Shown: positions 1 to 10,362 of the stretch, piece by piece
How positions within the stretch are numbered: position 1 is the first letter of the stretch
How the letters are laid out: each line of letters opens with the position of its first letter
NCBI GenBank assembly: GCA_019285755.1
Contig: CP079103.1
Span: 4,340,001-4,404,000 of the forward strand
Direction of reading: 5' to 3'
DNA: 64,000 nt
Origin: Chitinophaga sp. E66
GTDB lineage: Bacteria > Bacteroidota > Bacteroidia > Chitinophagales > Chitinophagaceae
The notes under the pieces: model-generated
Databases searched by the model: none
What the model saw: the letters and a program-made list of their open reading frames with translations, nothing else
Told to the model about the DNA's origin: nothing
Translations under genes and position numbers: made by a program

Positions 1-87
1 CATATTACCATCCCGCGCATCGGCCAGGCCGAATCGTTGAATGCCGCCGTGGCCGCAGGGATTATTTGCGGCAGACTGCTTATTTAA
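1..87 (+). CDS. SpoU/TrmH-family RNA methyltransferase, C-terminal end
   Basis: The window opens inside this gene; only the last 28 codons and the TAA at 85-87 are visible. The peptide contains IPRIGQAESLNAAVAAGI, which matches the SAM-binding knot at the C-terminus of SpoU-type 2'-O-ribose methyltransferases (usual form IPMxGxxESLNVSVAAGI). Such enzymes methylate rRNA or tRNA in the cytoplasm. The substrate cannot be told from this piece. The gene is convergent with the permease on the other strand and their 3' ends overlap by 8 bases. Confidence 0.8.
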   Translation, partial: HITIPRIGQAESLNAAVAAGIICGRLLI

Positions 88-1301
88 ACTGGATCGCCCG
101 TACCGGCAGGATACGCCGGATGAGCAGAGAAGGAATAATGAGGATCAATACGCAAACAGCCAATGTTCCCACATTGATCAGCGCCACCTTCCACCACTGG
201 ATGGCGATCGGCGCTACGGACATGTAATACGCCTCCTCCGGCAAACGGATAAAGCCCGTGTATTGCTGCAGGTAGGCCAGGCCCAGACCGAGTATGTTCC
301 CGATAATGATACCGGCTATGACGATGTACCCCGCCTGGTAAAGGAAAATACCCTGGATGGAGGTATTACGCATGCCGAGGGCTTTGAGGATCCCCACCAT
401 GTTGGTTCGCTCCAGGATAAGGATCAGCATCGCCGTGATCATGTTGATCACCGCCACGATGGTCATGATGATGAGGATAATGGTCTCGTTCTTATTCTGT
501 AGTCCCAACCAGTCGAAGATATTAGGATAGATTTCCTGCATGCTGCGCATGCCCAGCTCTGAACTGATGACCTCCTCGCTGATGGCTTCTCCGGCCGCCG
601 GCATGTCTTTGAAACGGTGCAGATGAACTTCATATCCCCGATCTCGTCCGGCGACCAGTCGTTGAGGCGGCGGATCAGGTTGATATCCCCTACTACATAC
701 GTCTTATCATATTCTTCGATTCCGGTTTTGTAGATGCCGCATACTGTCAGCTTACGGACCCTCGGCGCGAGACCGTCGCCCCGCATGAAGTACATGGTCA
801 GCCCGTCATTGAGCTTCAGGCCCAATGCGTTGGCCGTGCTGGCGGAAATTACCACTTCATTGGCGTAGCCGCTGTCTACCGCCCGGGTAGGCCGGCCTTC
901 CACGAGGAAAGGCAGAGCTTGACCGGCAGGGGAGCCTTTGAAGATCATTCCCTCCGTCTCCCTGCCCTTTTTGACGATGACGGACTTGGTGGCAAAGGGG
1001 CTCACTGTTGCCACCTGTGGAATGGCGGAAATACGTTTCACAAGGGAAAGGTCTTCAGGAAAGGGATCCTGCTCGGTGAGCGGACCACTGCCTGCGCGGT
1101 ACTCGGTAATGTGGTAATGCCCCAGAAACTGAAGATCTTTTCCGAAATTACCTGCTGAAACCCGTTGATCATTGCCGTGGCGATGATCATCACCGCTACG
1201 CTGAAGGCAGTAGCCCACATGGCGATGTTGATGATGAACCGCGAGAACGAAGAAGACCGGTTGAAAGCGATCCTTCCGGCAATAAACATGGAGATGCGCA
1301 T
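80..1301 (-). CDS. FtsX/LolE-type ABC transporter permease (frame broken twice)
   Basis: Inner-membrane permease of the MacB/FtsX/LolCE class, which in the Lol system releases lipoproteins from the inner membrane. The N-terminus (MRISMFIAGRIAF) and a first membrane helix are followed by a periplasmic domain (IFKGSPAGQALPFLVEGRPT, then DEIGDMKFI). The C-terminal half has three further helices, including ILERTNMVGILKALGM, the coupling segment typical of FtsX permeases. About 407 codons matches the family. The frame breaks near 1125, where TGGGGC appears to have lost a G, and again near 605. I chose the start at 1301 because the upstream ATG at 1317 lies in a different frame. No ABC ATPase is adjacent, so assignment to Lol rather than another FtsX system is inferred. 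Confidence 0.8.
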
Positions 1302-1344
1302 CCGCGAATTTATACATTTTAGAAATTCATTGTAAATTACAGCT

Positions 1345-2637
1345 ATGAGGACAGTTGCTTTTGTTTGCTGCACCCTGGCGGCACTATTGTTTATCCCCGG
1401 CGCAAAAGGTCAGGTGAACGCTATCACCCCCGATCACATCTACCACCAAAACATCGCCACGGTTAAACTGACCCCTCCCGGAGAAATGCTCGGCCTGCCG
1501 GTCATCGCACTTAATTCCGGCGATCAGCTGGAACTGCAATTCGATGATCTCCAAAATGAGATCAAATCTTACTTCTACACCCTCCAGCTCTGCAATTCCG
1601 ACTGGACACCCGCCCAGGTCAATACCATCGATTACCTCCGTGGGTTCTCCGAAGTGCAGATCCGGGACTACCGGTTCTCGAGCGTAGCGCTGCAAAAGTA
1701 TGTGCATTACAAGGCCCGGATCCCCAGCTCCAACTCCACGCCTACGCGGGCGGGCAATTATCTGCTGAAGGTTTACCTGGACGGAGACACCAACCGCCTT
1801 GCCTTCACCCGCCGCCTTATGGTCATTAACAACAAGGCCGGCGTGGCGGGATGGATTTCCCAACCCACAAATCCCAAGCTTTTCCGCAATTCCCAGAAAA
1901 TCAACGTTTCCGTCAATACGAAAGGCCTGAACCTCCAGAATCCTTTCGATCAGCTAAAGATCGTCATCCAACAAAATTTCAGATGGGACAATGCCATTAC
2001 CGGCATTAAACCCATGTTTATCAAAGGCGATGTCATCGAATATAATGCGGAACAGGACTGTATCTTTCCTGCCATGAAGGAATGGCGCTGGGTCGACCTC
2101 CGCAGTTTCCGCCTCCAGACAGAACGTGTCCGCAATACCGAGTATCTCCGCAACGGAACCGTCATCAACGTTATGCCCGACGTTCCCCGTGATAACCAGG
2201 TATATCAATACCTCCGAGATATCAACGGCATGTACGACCCCGCTACCATAGAGGATTACAATATCCAGTTCGAGGGCGACTATGCCCGGGTTAACTTTAC
2301 TTTCCCCATGAAAGAACCTTTTGCCGGATACGATATGTACGTCTTCGGCGAACTCACCCAATATGAGCTGAACGATCGTAATAAAATGACCTGGAACGGC
2401 GAAAAAGGGGCGTACGAGGGAGCCCTGTTCCTCAAACAAGGCTACTATAACTACGTGTATGGCCTGGTCGACAAAACCCGCCCCAACCTTCCCATGAGCA
2501 CTGAATTCACTGAAGGGAACTGGTGGGAAACAGAAAATGCCTACACCGTCCTCGTATACTACCGCACACTCGGTGGCAGGCACGATGAACTGGTAGGCAT
2601 GCTCCGGATGAACTCCCTCACAAACAGGCAACGCTAA
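1345..2637 (+). CDS. DUF5103 protein, type IX secretion plug-like
   Basis: Intact 430-residue exported protein with a signal peptide ending near AKG at residue 22. It resembles the DUF5103 family, whose Bacteroidota members include the Plug that closes the SprA translocon of the type IX secretion system. Visible features are an N-terminal beta-rich region (LNSGDQLELQFDDL), a conserved segment with TRAGNYLLKVYLDGD, and a C-terminal part with KQGYYNYVYGLVD. It is divergent from the permease gene, with 43 bases between the two starts. It stands alone here and no other T9SS gene is visible, which is usual because T9SS genes are scattered. The family call is fairly firm. The role as plug is from family knowledge only. 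Confidence 0.75.
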   Translation: MRTVAFVCCTLAALLFIPGAKGQVNAITPDHIYHQNIATVKLTPPGEMLGLPVIALNSGDQLELQFDDLQNEIKSYFYTLQLCNSDWTPAQVNTIDYLRGFSEVQIRDYRFSSVALQKYVHYKARIPSSNSTPTRAGNYLLKVYLDGDTNRLAFTRRLMVINNKAGVAGWISQPTNPKLFRNSQKINVSVNTKGLNLQNPFDQLKIVIQQNFRWDNAITGIKPMFIKGDVIEYNAEQDCIFPAMKEWRWVDLRSFRLQTERVRNTEYLRNGTVINVMPDVPRDNQVYQYLRDINGMYDPATIEDYNIQFEGDYARVNFTFPMKEPFAGYDMYVFGELTQYELNDRNKMTWNGEKGAYEGALFLKQGYYNYVYGLVDKTRPNLPMSTEFTEGNWWETENAYTVLVYYRTLGGRHDELVGMLRMNSLTNRQR

Positions 2638-3982
2638 TGCGTCTGTGTTACCTGCGGTACCTGCGGGTCCGTCTGATATATCGATTGTCTTAACTTAACA
2701 ATGTTAGCTGCGCCGCGTTTGATGATGATCCGTGTACCTCGGTCGTATGTGAAATACCGGTACACCCAGTTGATCATCACCACCAGTTTGTTACGGAAAC
2801 CGAGCAGGTTGAGCAGGTGAACGATCATCCACGCCACCCAGGCAATGTATCCGCTGAGCCTGATGCCCGCGAACTCCGTCACCGCACGGTTACGTCCAAT
2901 AGTGGCCATAGAGCCCAGATCCTTGTATTTAAACGGCTTGAGACTTCCGCCTTTTAAAATCCGGGCGATATTCTTACCCAGCTGTTTCCCTTGCTGCATG
3001 GCAACCTGCGCCACCATCGGGTAGCCTTTCGGGAAGCGTTCGTCGTTAACCATCATGGCGATGTCGCCGATGGCGTAAATGTTTTTCGTGTCTTTGACGA
3101 GGTTGATATCATTAACGTGTACGCGTCCGTTGGGAAGCATTGCCGTTTCCGGCAACCCCGGGATCGACATACCTTTACCCCTGCCGCCCAAATAAGTGAC
3201 TGCGTTTGAAGGGTCTCACCGTTCCCCAACGTCAGGGTGAGTCCGTCGTAATCTTTTACCGCCACGTTAGTGAGCACCTTCACACCGATATGTTCAAGGG
3301 CCGCCCTGGTCTTTTCGCTGGTAACTTCAGACATGCCTGCCAGCACCCGTGGCCCCGCCTCGATGAGGTATACATCCATCAGGTGAATAGGTAATTCCGG
3401 ATAATCCTTAGGGAGGATATACTTCCGAAGTTCCGCAAATGCCCCGGCCAGCTCCACGCCGGTGGGGCCGGCCCCTACCATCACGAAATTCAGCTTCGGC
3501 CGGATGGCCGCCTCATCCGTGATCAGCAGAGACTCCTCGAACTGTTTGAGCACATAGTTCCGAATCTGCACCGCCTCAATGAGGGACTTCATCCCGATGG
3601 CATGCTCTTCGATCAGTTTATTGCCGAAAAAGTTGGTATTTGACCCCATGGCGAGTACCAGATAATCGTAAGAAATGTCGCCGATATTGGTTTCGAGGGT
3701 ATTATTGGCCGCATCCACCGCTTTTACTTCAGCCATGCGGAAATGGAAATTTGCTTGCTTTTTAAAGATGCCCCGGAGCGGAAAAGCAATACTGTCCGGC
3801 TCCAGACCTGCCGTCGCTACCTGGTACAGCAGCGGCTGAAAGAGGTGATAGTTGTTCCTGTCGAGCAGTACCACCTGAACGGCGGCCCTTCTGAGCGATT
3901 TGGCCAGATTGATGCCGGCAAATCCGCCGCCTACGATCACCACCCTGGGGAGCTTTGAATCCGGTAAGTTCGGTTGTATCAT
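2634..3982 (-). CDS. ndh: Type II NADH dehydrogenase (FAD-dependent), frame broken
   Basis: Peripheral membrane flavoprotein that passes electrons from NADH to quinone without pumping protons. The N-terminal FAD-binding Rossmann motif is VVIVGGGFAGINLAKSL. A second nucleotide-binding motif, VMVGAGPTGVELAGAF, lies near residue 165, and the C-terminal FAD contact region has NIYAIGDIAMM. About 449 codons, close to other bacterial Ndh proteins with a C-terminal membrane anchor (YIAWVAWMIVHLLNLLGF). The frame breaks near 3195, where CAGGGGT seems one G short. Start at 3982 is chosen because the Rossmann motif follows about 14 residues later; the in-frame extension upstream looks like leader sequence. 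The 3' end overlaps the plug-like gene by 4 bases, tail to tail. Confidence 0.88.
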
Positions 3983-4124
3983 GGTCTTTGCGTTTATGAT
4001 GGTACAACATCGTGGCCACAAATGCCATACCACCGAAAGGTTTCTCAAAATTACAAAACTTTCAGGATAAAATGAAAGATTTGAAAATAAAACAGATTCT
4101 ATTGGGGGATTGTTGGCAAAAGAA

Positions 4125-4158
4125 GGCGCATCCCTAAAGAGATGCGCCGTTTTTAGTT
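4125..4158 (-). terminator. Terminator after glpF
   Basis: Stem GGCGCATC (4125-4132) pairs with GATGCGCC (4141-4148) across an 8-base loop. Read on the minus strand it lies just beyond the glpF stop and is followed by TTCTTTTG. A T-rich tract also sits on the plus side, so it may stop transcripts from both directions. Confidence 0.7.
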
Positions 4159-4184
4159 GTGTGTATGTTTATGAAAGATCGGGA

Positions 4185-4891
4185 CTATTTAATAGCCAGG
4201 TGCAGGGCGGTAGCCAGCAATGCGCCGATAATCGGCCCCACAACGGGGATCCAGGCATACCCCCAGTCGCTGTCGCGCTTGCCTTTGATAGGCAGAATGG
4301 CGTGTGCGATACGGGGCCCGAGGTCACGGGCAGGGTTGATGGCGTAACCAGTGGGCCCGCCGAGCGACAAACCAATGGCCAACACCAGGAACGCAACCGG
4401 CAGCGCGTCAACGGCTCCCAGTCCCACGTCCCCTTTCGCGATGTAAAACACCCCGAAAATGAGTACGAACGTGCCGATGATCTCCGTCACCAGGTTCGGA
4501 ATGGCACTACGGATAGCTGGCGCGGTGCAGAAAATACCCAGTTTGGCATCCGCATCGGTCGTAATGTCGAAATGTTGTTTATACGCGGCATATACGCCAC
4601 AGGCGCCAGGAATGCACCCAGCATCTGCGCACCGATATACATCGGTACCTGATCCCAGGTGATATTGCCGGCAACTGCCATGGCGATGGTTACGGCGGAA
4701 TTGAGATGCGCACCGCTGTAAGACCCTACTGCAAATACGCCTACGAAAACGGCCATGGCCCAGCCCATGGTGATGACTATCCAGCCGCCATTCTGGCCTT
4801 TGCTCTTATTAAGCAGGCAGTTGGCCACTACCCCGTCGCCAAGGATAATGAGGAGCGCCGTGCCGATCAGCTCTGCGAGGAAAATTGACAT
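4185..4891 (-). CDS. glpF: Glycerol uptake facilitator (aquaglyceroporin), frame broken
   Basis: MIP-family channel for passive glycerol entry across the inner membrane. About 235 codons with six helices. The second pore motif is canonical (GYAINPARDLGPR), with the Asp typical of glycerol facilitators. The first pore motif reads AHLNSAVTIA, so NPA is replaced by NSA. The frame breaks once near 4611, where one G seems missing; restoring it gives the linker LGACGVYAAYKQHFDITTDA. It lies 37 bases downstream of glpK on the same strand, the standard glycerol operon order reversed (kinase first). The identification rests on both half-repeats plus the neighbouring kinase. Confidence 0.9.
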
Positions 4892-4928
4892 AGTCGGGAT
4901 TGTTTTTGATCAGTTCTGGAATATGGAA

Positions 4929-6424
4929 TTATTGTTCAGCCCAAACTTTAGCGGCTTTTACCGCACGGGCCCAGCCTTTGGTCAGCTCTGTGCGCTCCGT
5001 TTCGGCCATAGAGGGCTTAAAACAGGCATCTTCCTGCCATTGTTGGCGAATAGTATCTATACTGTCCCAGAACCCGGTGGCGAGGCCAGCCATGTAGGCA
5101 GCCCCCAGCGCGGTGGTTTCCGTTACTTTCGGCCGTACCACGTCTGTAGCCAGGAGATCGGCCTGGAACTGCATCAGCAGGTTGTTTGCGGTTGCACCTC
5201 CGTCTACCCGGAGCTCGCGGATGGGCATTCCTGCATCCGCCTCCATGGCTTTGAGTACGTCCATTGTCTGGTAAGCGATGCTGTCGAGCGCCGCGCGGGC
5301 GATATGCGCGTCTTTAGTACCGCGGGTCATGCCTACGATGGTGCCGCGGGCATATTGGTTCCAGTGGGGCGCTCCCAGGCCAGCGAAGGCAGGCACGAGA
5401 TATACCCCATCCGTATGTTCGACTTTTGCCGCAAGCGCTTCCACATCGGCGCTGTGGCGGATGATGCCAAGGCCATCGCGGAGCCACTGCACCACGGCGC
5501 CACCGATGAAAATACTGCCTTCCAGCGCATAAACGGTTTTCCCGCCTACCTGCCAGGCAATAGTCGTCAGCAGGTTGTTGCCAGAGGTAATGGCTTTTTC
5601 ACCGGTATTCAGCATCATGAAACAGCCCGTTCCGTATGTGTTTTTCACCATGCCCGGCTCAATGCACATCTGCCCGAAGAGCGCCGCCTGCTGGTCTCCC
5701 GCGATGCCCGCAATGGGAATATTGAACGGTGTCAATGTGGCCTCTGTCTGTCCGTACACTTCGCTGGAAGCGCGGACTTCCGGGAGCATGGAGGCAGGGA
5801 TGTCCATGAGCTTCAGCAGGGATTCATCCCATTTCAGGTCATGGATATTGAAAAGCATAGTGCGCGAGGCGTTGCTCACGTCCGTGATGTGCAGTCTTCC
5901 TTTGGTGAAGTTCCAGATGAGCCACGAATCTACGGTCCCGAAGGCAAGTTCACCGGCTTCCGCTCTGGCGCGGGCGCCTTCTACATTGTCCAGGATCCAT
6001 TTCACCTTTGTGCCGGAGAAGTAAGCGTCTACGATGAGACCGGTGCGGGAGCGGATATCTTCCGCCAGGCCCTGGGCACGAAGTTCGTCGCAATACGCGG
6101 CGGTTCTGCGATCTTGCCAGACGATGGCATTATACAGCGGTTTACCGGTTTTCCGGTCCCACACAATGGTGGTCTCCGCTGATTGGTGATGCCCATGGCT
6201 GCAATCTGGTCGCCACTGGCGCCTGCTTTCACGATCACTTCCGCCGCAACGCCGGCCTGGGTAGACCAGATCTCGTTGGGGTCATGCTCCACCCATCCCG
6301 GCTGGGGATAGATTTGTTTGAATTCTTTCTGAGCAACGGCTACGATATTCCCTCCGCGGTCGAAGAGGATGGCGCGGGAACTCGTGGTTCCCTGGTCCAG
6401 GGCCATGATGAATTTTGCTTCCAT
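4929..6424 (-). CDS. glpK: Glycerol kinase, frame broken
   Basis: Phosphorylates glycerol to sn-glycerol 3-phosphate with ATP in the cytoplasm. The FGGY-family N-terminus is ALDQGTTSSRAILFD, followed by WVEHDPNEIWSTQ and MGITNQR. The C-terminal domain has LAVDGGAT-like ELRVDGGATANNLLMQFQAD and ETTALGAAYMAGLA. About 498 codons, essentially the usual length. The frame breaks once near 6170, between GITNQR and VWDRKTGKPLYNAIVWQDRR. It is the first gene of the glpK-glpF pair. A partly palindromic 30-base element lies 57-86 bases upstream and may be a regulatory site. Confidence 0.95.
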
Positions 6425-6480
6425 GCGAAACTGTTCTGGCTATTTGTTTAATATGATGAAATGTATTGCCTAACGTGGTA

Positions 6481-6510
6481 CCTAGTTTTACGAGGTAGTA
6501 AGATACTAGG
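6481..6510. promoter_or_regulatory. Partly palindromic element upstream of glpK
   Basis: The sequence begins CCTAGTTTTAC and ends GTAAGATACTAGG, so the outer six bases (CCTAGT/ACTAGG) are perfect inverted repeats and the inner parts nearly so. It lies 57 bases before the glpK start. This could be an operator or a leader hairpin; nothing else supports either. Confidence 0.3.
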
Positions 6511-6543
6511 AATATTCTAAAAGTAAAAAAATTTCAACCGTAC

Positions 6544-6580
6544 AAAAAAGGCCGCCTTGCGGGATCGCAGGGCGGCCTTT
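6544..6580 (-). terminator. Terminator after the transaldolase gene
   Basis: Stem GGCCGCC (6550-6556) with GGCGGCC (6571-6577), followed on the minus strand by a run of six T. It lies 19 bases beyond the transaldolase stop and separates that gene from glpK. Confidence 0.85.
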
Positions 6581-6598
6581 CTATAATTAAGTAAAAGA

Positions 6599-7247
6599 CT
6601 ACATTTTCTTGGCGTCTTCCAGGAACTTGGCCAGACCAATGTCGGTCAGGGGTGTTTCATGAGGCCGAGGATAGAATCGAGCGGGCAGGTGCACACGTCG
6701 GCGCCGTTTTCCGCACATTTCACGATGTGAAGGGCGTTGCGGATGGAAGCGGCCAGGATTTCAGTTTTAAAGCCCTGGATACTGTAGATCTGCGCGATCT
6801 GGGCGATCAGTTCTACCCCGTCCCAGCTGCTGTCGTCGATACGACCGATAAAGGGAGAAACGTAAGTAGCGCCTGCTTTAGCGGCGAGGATCGCCTGACC
6901 AGCGGAGAATACCAGCGTACAGTTGGTCCGGATACCGTTTTCGGTGAACCATTTAATGGCCTTAACGCCATCTTTGATCATGGGTACCTTCACTACGATA
7001 TTGGGATGGATAGCGGCCAGTTTCTTGCCTTCTTCGATAATGCTGGCAAAGTCGGTGGACAGCACCTCGGCGCTCACGTCACCGTCTACCATTTCACAAA
7101 TGGTCTCATAATGTTTCAGGATGGCTGCTTCGCCTTTGATACCTTCCTTGGCCATGAGGAGGGGTTCGTGGTTACGCCGTCCAGGATGCCCAGGTCGTTC
7201 GCCTCCTGGATCTGTGCCAGGTTAGCTGTATCAATAAAGAATTTCAT
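6599..7247 (-). CDS. Small transaldolase / fructose-6-phosphate aldolase, frame broken
   Basis: Member of the short (about 215 residue) transaldolase family that includes FSA and TalC and acts on sugar phosphates in the cytoplasm. The N-terminus is MKFFIDTANLAQIQEANDLG, then ILDGVTTNP. The Schiff-base lysine segment is NIVVKVPMIKDG, followed by GIRTNCTLVFSAGQAILAA and a C-terminus FLEDAKKM. Two frame breaks, near 7155 and 6655, each fall in a run of four C and each appear to be one C short. About 217 codons fits FSA/TalC exactly. Which activity it has (transaldolase or fructose-6-phosphate aldolase) cannot be told from what is visible. Confidence 0.88.
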
Positions 7248-7356
7248 AAAGAAAGATTTAGTATTTCAGTATTTGCGATCTGCAAAACAACAAACTAATT
7301 TCGGAAAATAAAAGGAGAATAAAATGGTGCGGATGCTTGCCAGAGGGGAAAAAAAA

Positions 7357-7454
7357 GTGGCAAGTTACTTATATCGCACCGCTTCAACCACCTACCCTTG
7401 CTACATTCCTGTCCTGGGGAGTTCAGTAGGAGCTGGTCGTATAAGACTTGCCGT
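7357..7454 (-). ncRNA. ffs: Signal recognition particle RNA (small bacterial type)
   Basis: On the minus strand the segment holds CCCCAGGACAGGAATGTAGC followed by AAGGGTAGG, which matches the conserved SRP RNA apical loop (AGG.C.GGAA...AGCA). The ends pair: GGCAAGTC...TTATA at the 5' side with TATAAGTAACTTGCC at the 3' side, giving a hairpin of about 98 nt. A run of eight T follows at once (7356 down to 7349), and a perfect minus-7 box TACCTTTG lies just upstream. The RNA binds Ffh to target membrane and exported proteins. Confidence 0.92.
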
Positions 7455-7456
7455 TG

Positions 7457-7464
7457 CAAAGGTA
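7457..7464 (-). promoter_or_regulatory. Minus-7 box of the SRP RNA promoter
   Basis: TACCTTTG on the minus strand matches the Bacteroidota TAnnTTTG consensus. A TTG-containing minus-33 region (ATTTGCAAG) lies about 19-20 bases further upstream. It would start transcription at about 7452, the predicted 5' end of the RNA. Confidence 0.75.
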
Positions 7465-7653
7465 ATTGAAAGCACGATTACTTGCAAATATTTTCGCCCA
7501 CCTTTTACTAAAGAGTCACGCAAAGGCACGCCACGCAAGGTTTTCAATGATATATTTTATTGACTGCATGTATATATCATTGCATTATCAGATTATATTA
7601 AGCGACTTATTGCTGGAGGAGTATCTGGATTCCGGAAAGTCTGAAATGCTTCT

Positions 7654-7752
7654 AATCGGCCTATAATTGGCCTTTATTCGGCCTGTATTCGGCCTGTATT
7701 CGGCCTGTAATCGGCCTGTATTCGGCCTGTAATCGGCCTAAAATTGGCCTTT
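7654..7752. repeat. Array of nine 11-bp tandem units (GGCCT core)
   Basis: Nine uninterrupted 11-base units such as AATCGGCCTAT, AATTGGCCTTT and ATTCGGCCTGT (the last most frequent). GGCCT is fixed in every unit, and the other positions vary. The array begins 190 bases upstream of the SRP RNA promoter and ends 15 bases before the stop codon of the minus-strand gene at 7768. The rest of 7465-7653 holds no gene I can support. Confidence 0.9.
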
Positions 7753-7767
7753 AGCCAGTATAGCTGA

Positions 7768-8469
7768 TTACTGCCGTTTTTTCTTCCTGGCGGGCGTTTT
7801 CAATACATCCTTTTCATTCTGGATGATAAGCGACTCATCGTCAGGAAGGATTTTTACCGGGATATCCGACTCCGCCCGCATGGAATGATCTCCCGGTACA
7901 CTGCCGAAACATGAATGCTGCGCGTAATAGAATCCGCCGCAGGAATTAGAAGGTCCCGCCAATGATACTCCCCTTATCGGCCGAAAAACGAATACGGCTC
8001 GTATCCAGCGGGTAAATCCTGCCGCTGTTATATATACCCTCCACATTCAGGTAAAAGTGAATCCCCGCTTCAGGCTGTCGGAATAATGACGGAAACGAAT
8101 GCCCGTCAGGTAAGGTAATTGCAAATCGGTCTCCCAGCTTTTGCCCGGGTACCCGGACATCGTGATATTCAACCGCAACCGGTAGTTATCCGGTCGGGCA
8201 GCATTGCGGGAAAACTGCAGCACACCGTTCCGTACTTCACCATTCGGTGTTTGCACCTGAACCTGGTTCCAACGGATATCGCCTCCCAGCAGCCCCGCCG
8301 TTTTGCGCTCAGAACTGTCGGCATATTTGAACTTCAGTCCAATACGGCTGCTGCTATATAATTCCACCACCGAGGATGAATCATATTCCGCTTCTATCCG
8401 GACGATCTCCTTTTGCTGCGCCAGTGCCGGAAGCGCCGTCACCAGTGCGATAATCATCATTCTGAACAT
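7768..8469 (-). CDS. Exported protein of unknown function, frame broken several times
   Basis: I do not recognise this protein. It starts with a clear signal peptide (MFRMMIIALVTALPALAQQ). It then has a beta-rich region (VVELYSSSRIGLKFKYADSS; TPNGEVRNGVLQFSR) and ends in a basic tail KTPARKKKRQ. Restoring about three single-base losses, near 8050, 7950 and 7880, gives a continuous protein of about 233 residues with readable segments such as GRIYPLDTSRIRFSADKGS and SDIPVKILPDDESLIIQNE. With that many breaks it could be real decay rather than error, but the density is similar to that in essential genes nearby. It is divergent from the methyltransferase at 8576. Confidence 0.55.
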
Positions 8470-8575
8470 GCTGTAATCAGGCTAAAATCATTCCAAATGT
8501 AATGAAACGGCATCATGCGCATCAACACTTGAAAAAATTAATATTTTCACGGCATTTTTCAGCACTTCACGAACA

Positions 8576-9375
8576 ATGGCACTAAAACAGCACAGCGACG
8601 CAACCCTGCGATACCAGCAACAGGTAGATAATTCCCGGAATTATGTACTCCCGTTCATAGCCCGGGAATTCCCCGACATGAAGGGACTACGTGTTATGGA
8701 GATCGGCTGCGGCGAAGGCGGCGTGCTCACGCCCTTCCTGGAACAGGGCAGTATGTGCGTAGGCGTCGACCTATGGCCCGATCGTATTGAACTCGCTAAA
8801 GGTTTCCTGGGAGATTATGTAGCGAGCGGGCAACTTCAGCTCATCGCAAAGAACATCTACGACGTGGATTTCTTCGGCGAATTCCGCCATTCGTTCGACC
8901 TCATCATCCTCAAAGATGCTATCGAACACATCCCCGACCAGGAAAAACTGATTGCGTATCTGAAGGAGTTATTGTCGCCCCGTGGACAAGTATACTTCGG
9001 CTTCCCGCCCTGGTACATGCCGCACGGCGGTCACCAGCAGATCTGCCAAAGCAAGGTGCTGAGCTTCCTCCCTACATCCACCTCCTGCCCCGGCCGCTTT
9101 ACCGCGGACTGCTGAAAGCAGCCGGCGAAAGCGAAGGCACGATACAGGAACTGATGGAATTGGTGGATACCGGGATTTCCATCGAGCGGTTCGAGAAGAT
9201 CGCCGCCCGAAAGGGATACCACATCACCCAGCGCAAATATTATCTCATCAACCCGATCTACAAATACAAGTTCAATCTCAAGCCCCGTGAGCAATTCGGC
9301 TTCATGAAAGGAATCCCCTTCGTCCGCAATTTCTTCACGACTTGCATGTATTATCTCATTAAGCCGAAGGCTTAA
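8576..9375 (+). CDS. Class I SAM-dependent methyltransferase, frame broken
   Basis: Rossmann-fold methyltransferase of the Methyltransf_11/23 type. Motif I is VMEIGCGEGGVL near residue 41, followed by the acidic motif II position in VGVDLWPDRIELAKGFL and the motif IV-like FDLIILKDAIEHI. The C-terminal third (KYYLINPIYKYKFNLKPREQ) resembles Bacteroidota methyltransferases that act on small molecules, glycans or lipids, but the substrate cannot be seen. The frame breaks once near 9073, where CTTCCTCCCTAC seems to have lost a C; repaired, it reads LPYIHLLPRPLYRGLLKA. About 266 codons. It is convergent with the nitrilase gene, with 7 bases between stops. Confidence 0.8.
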
Positions 9376-9382
9376 AACATCG

Positions 9383-10331
9383 TTACTTCTTCTCCATCCA
9401 AACCACCTTCTGCTCCGGACTATGCGGAGCGGCGATGATATCGCCATACAAATCAGGACGCCGCGCCCGGATGTAACGATACCCTCCAGCCTGAGAGAGC
9501 TTCTCACGCGTCAGCGTTGCAGTCACCACGTCGTTGCCCAGCTTGCGGCATTCGGTGAGCACATCGCCAAAAGGATCCAGGATCATGGAACAACCATTTT
9601 TAACTGATCATCATCCATCCCGATGGGGTTGGAAAACACACAATACATCGCATTATCGTAAGCCCGCGCAGGCAACCATTTCATGAGCCATTCCCGCCCC
9701 TTCATGCCATCAAATTCCAGCCGCAGGGAAGTAGGATCGCTTTCGCGGTTATGCCACAGCGCAGGGTCCACAAACCCCGCGCCCGGCCGGGTAGATGGCG
9801 TACACATCGTAACGTGTGGCATGAATAACACTTCCGCACCAAGCAGCCTTGTCGCCCGTACGTTCTCGATCACATTGTTATCATAACATATCAGAATCCC
9901 ACACTTCCAACCGTGCAGATCAAATACACAATATGCATTACCCGGTGTCAGATAGGGGTTGATAAAAGGATGCAGCTTACGGAACTTCGCCAACAGCCCG
10001 GTTTTATCGACGCAGACATAAGCCTTGAAAAGATTTCCATCCGCATCTTTTTCGAACAGACCCGCCAACACGGCGATGTCATGCTTTGCCGCAATATCCT
10101 TCAGGCGGCTGACGCTGGGCCCGTCGGGAATAAACTCCGCCAGGTCCGTCAGCTGCGCCCTGTCGAGGTGACGGGCGAAGGTGTACCCCGTTATGGAGCA
10201 TTCATGAAATGCAACGGCGTGCGCACCGTCGGCAGCAGCTTTGCCGGCCAGTTGATCGATAATATCCAGGTTGTATTTTTATCGCCGCTCCGGTTTTCAA
10301 ATTGAGCGGTGGCGATCCGGAGTTGTTCCAT
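9383..10331 (-). CDS. Nitrilase-superfamily carbon-nitrogen hydrolase, frame broken
   Basis: Hydrolyses a C-N bond (amide or nitrile) through the Glu-Lys-Cys triad. All three residues are visible: Glu in AFHECSITGY, Lys in AKFRKLHPF and Cys in CGILICYDNNV. The protein starts MEQLRIATAQFENRSGDK and ends in ARRPDLYGDIIAAP, typical of the CN_hydrolase domain. About 316 codons. Breaks near 10270 and 10210 (start region) and 9588 must be repaired. The insert ESDPTSLRLEFDGMKGREWL after the Cys region is longer than in omega-amidases, so the substrate is open. Confidence 0.85.
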
Positions 10332-10362
10332 GGTTCCTGTTTGAAGCGTTTATGCTAATTTA

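Noticed and set aside
7321..7666. Plus-strand open frames 7324-7563 and 7466-7666.
   Set aside because: They lie antisense to the SRP RNA and its promoter and have no protein-like composition.
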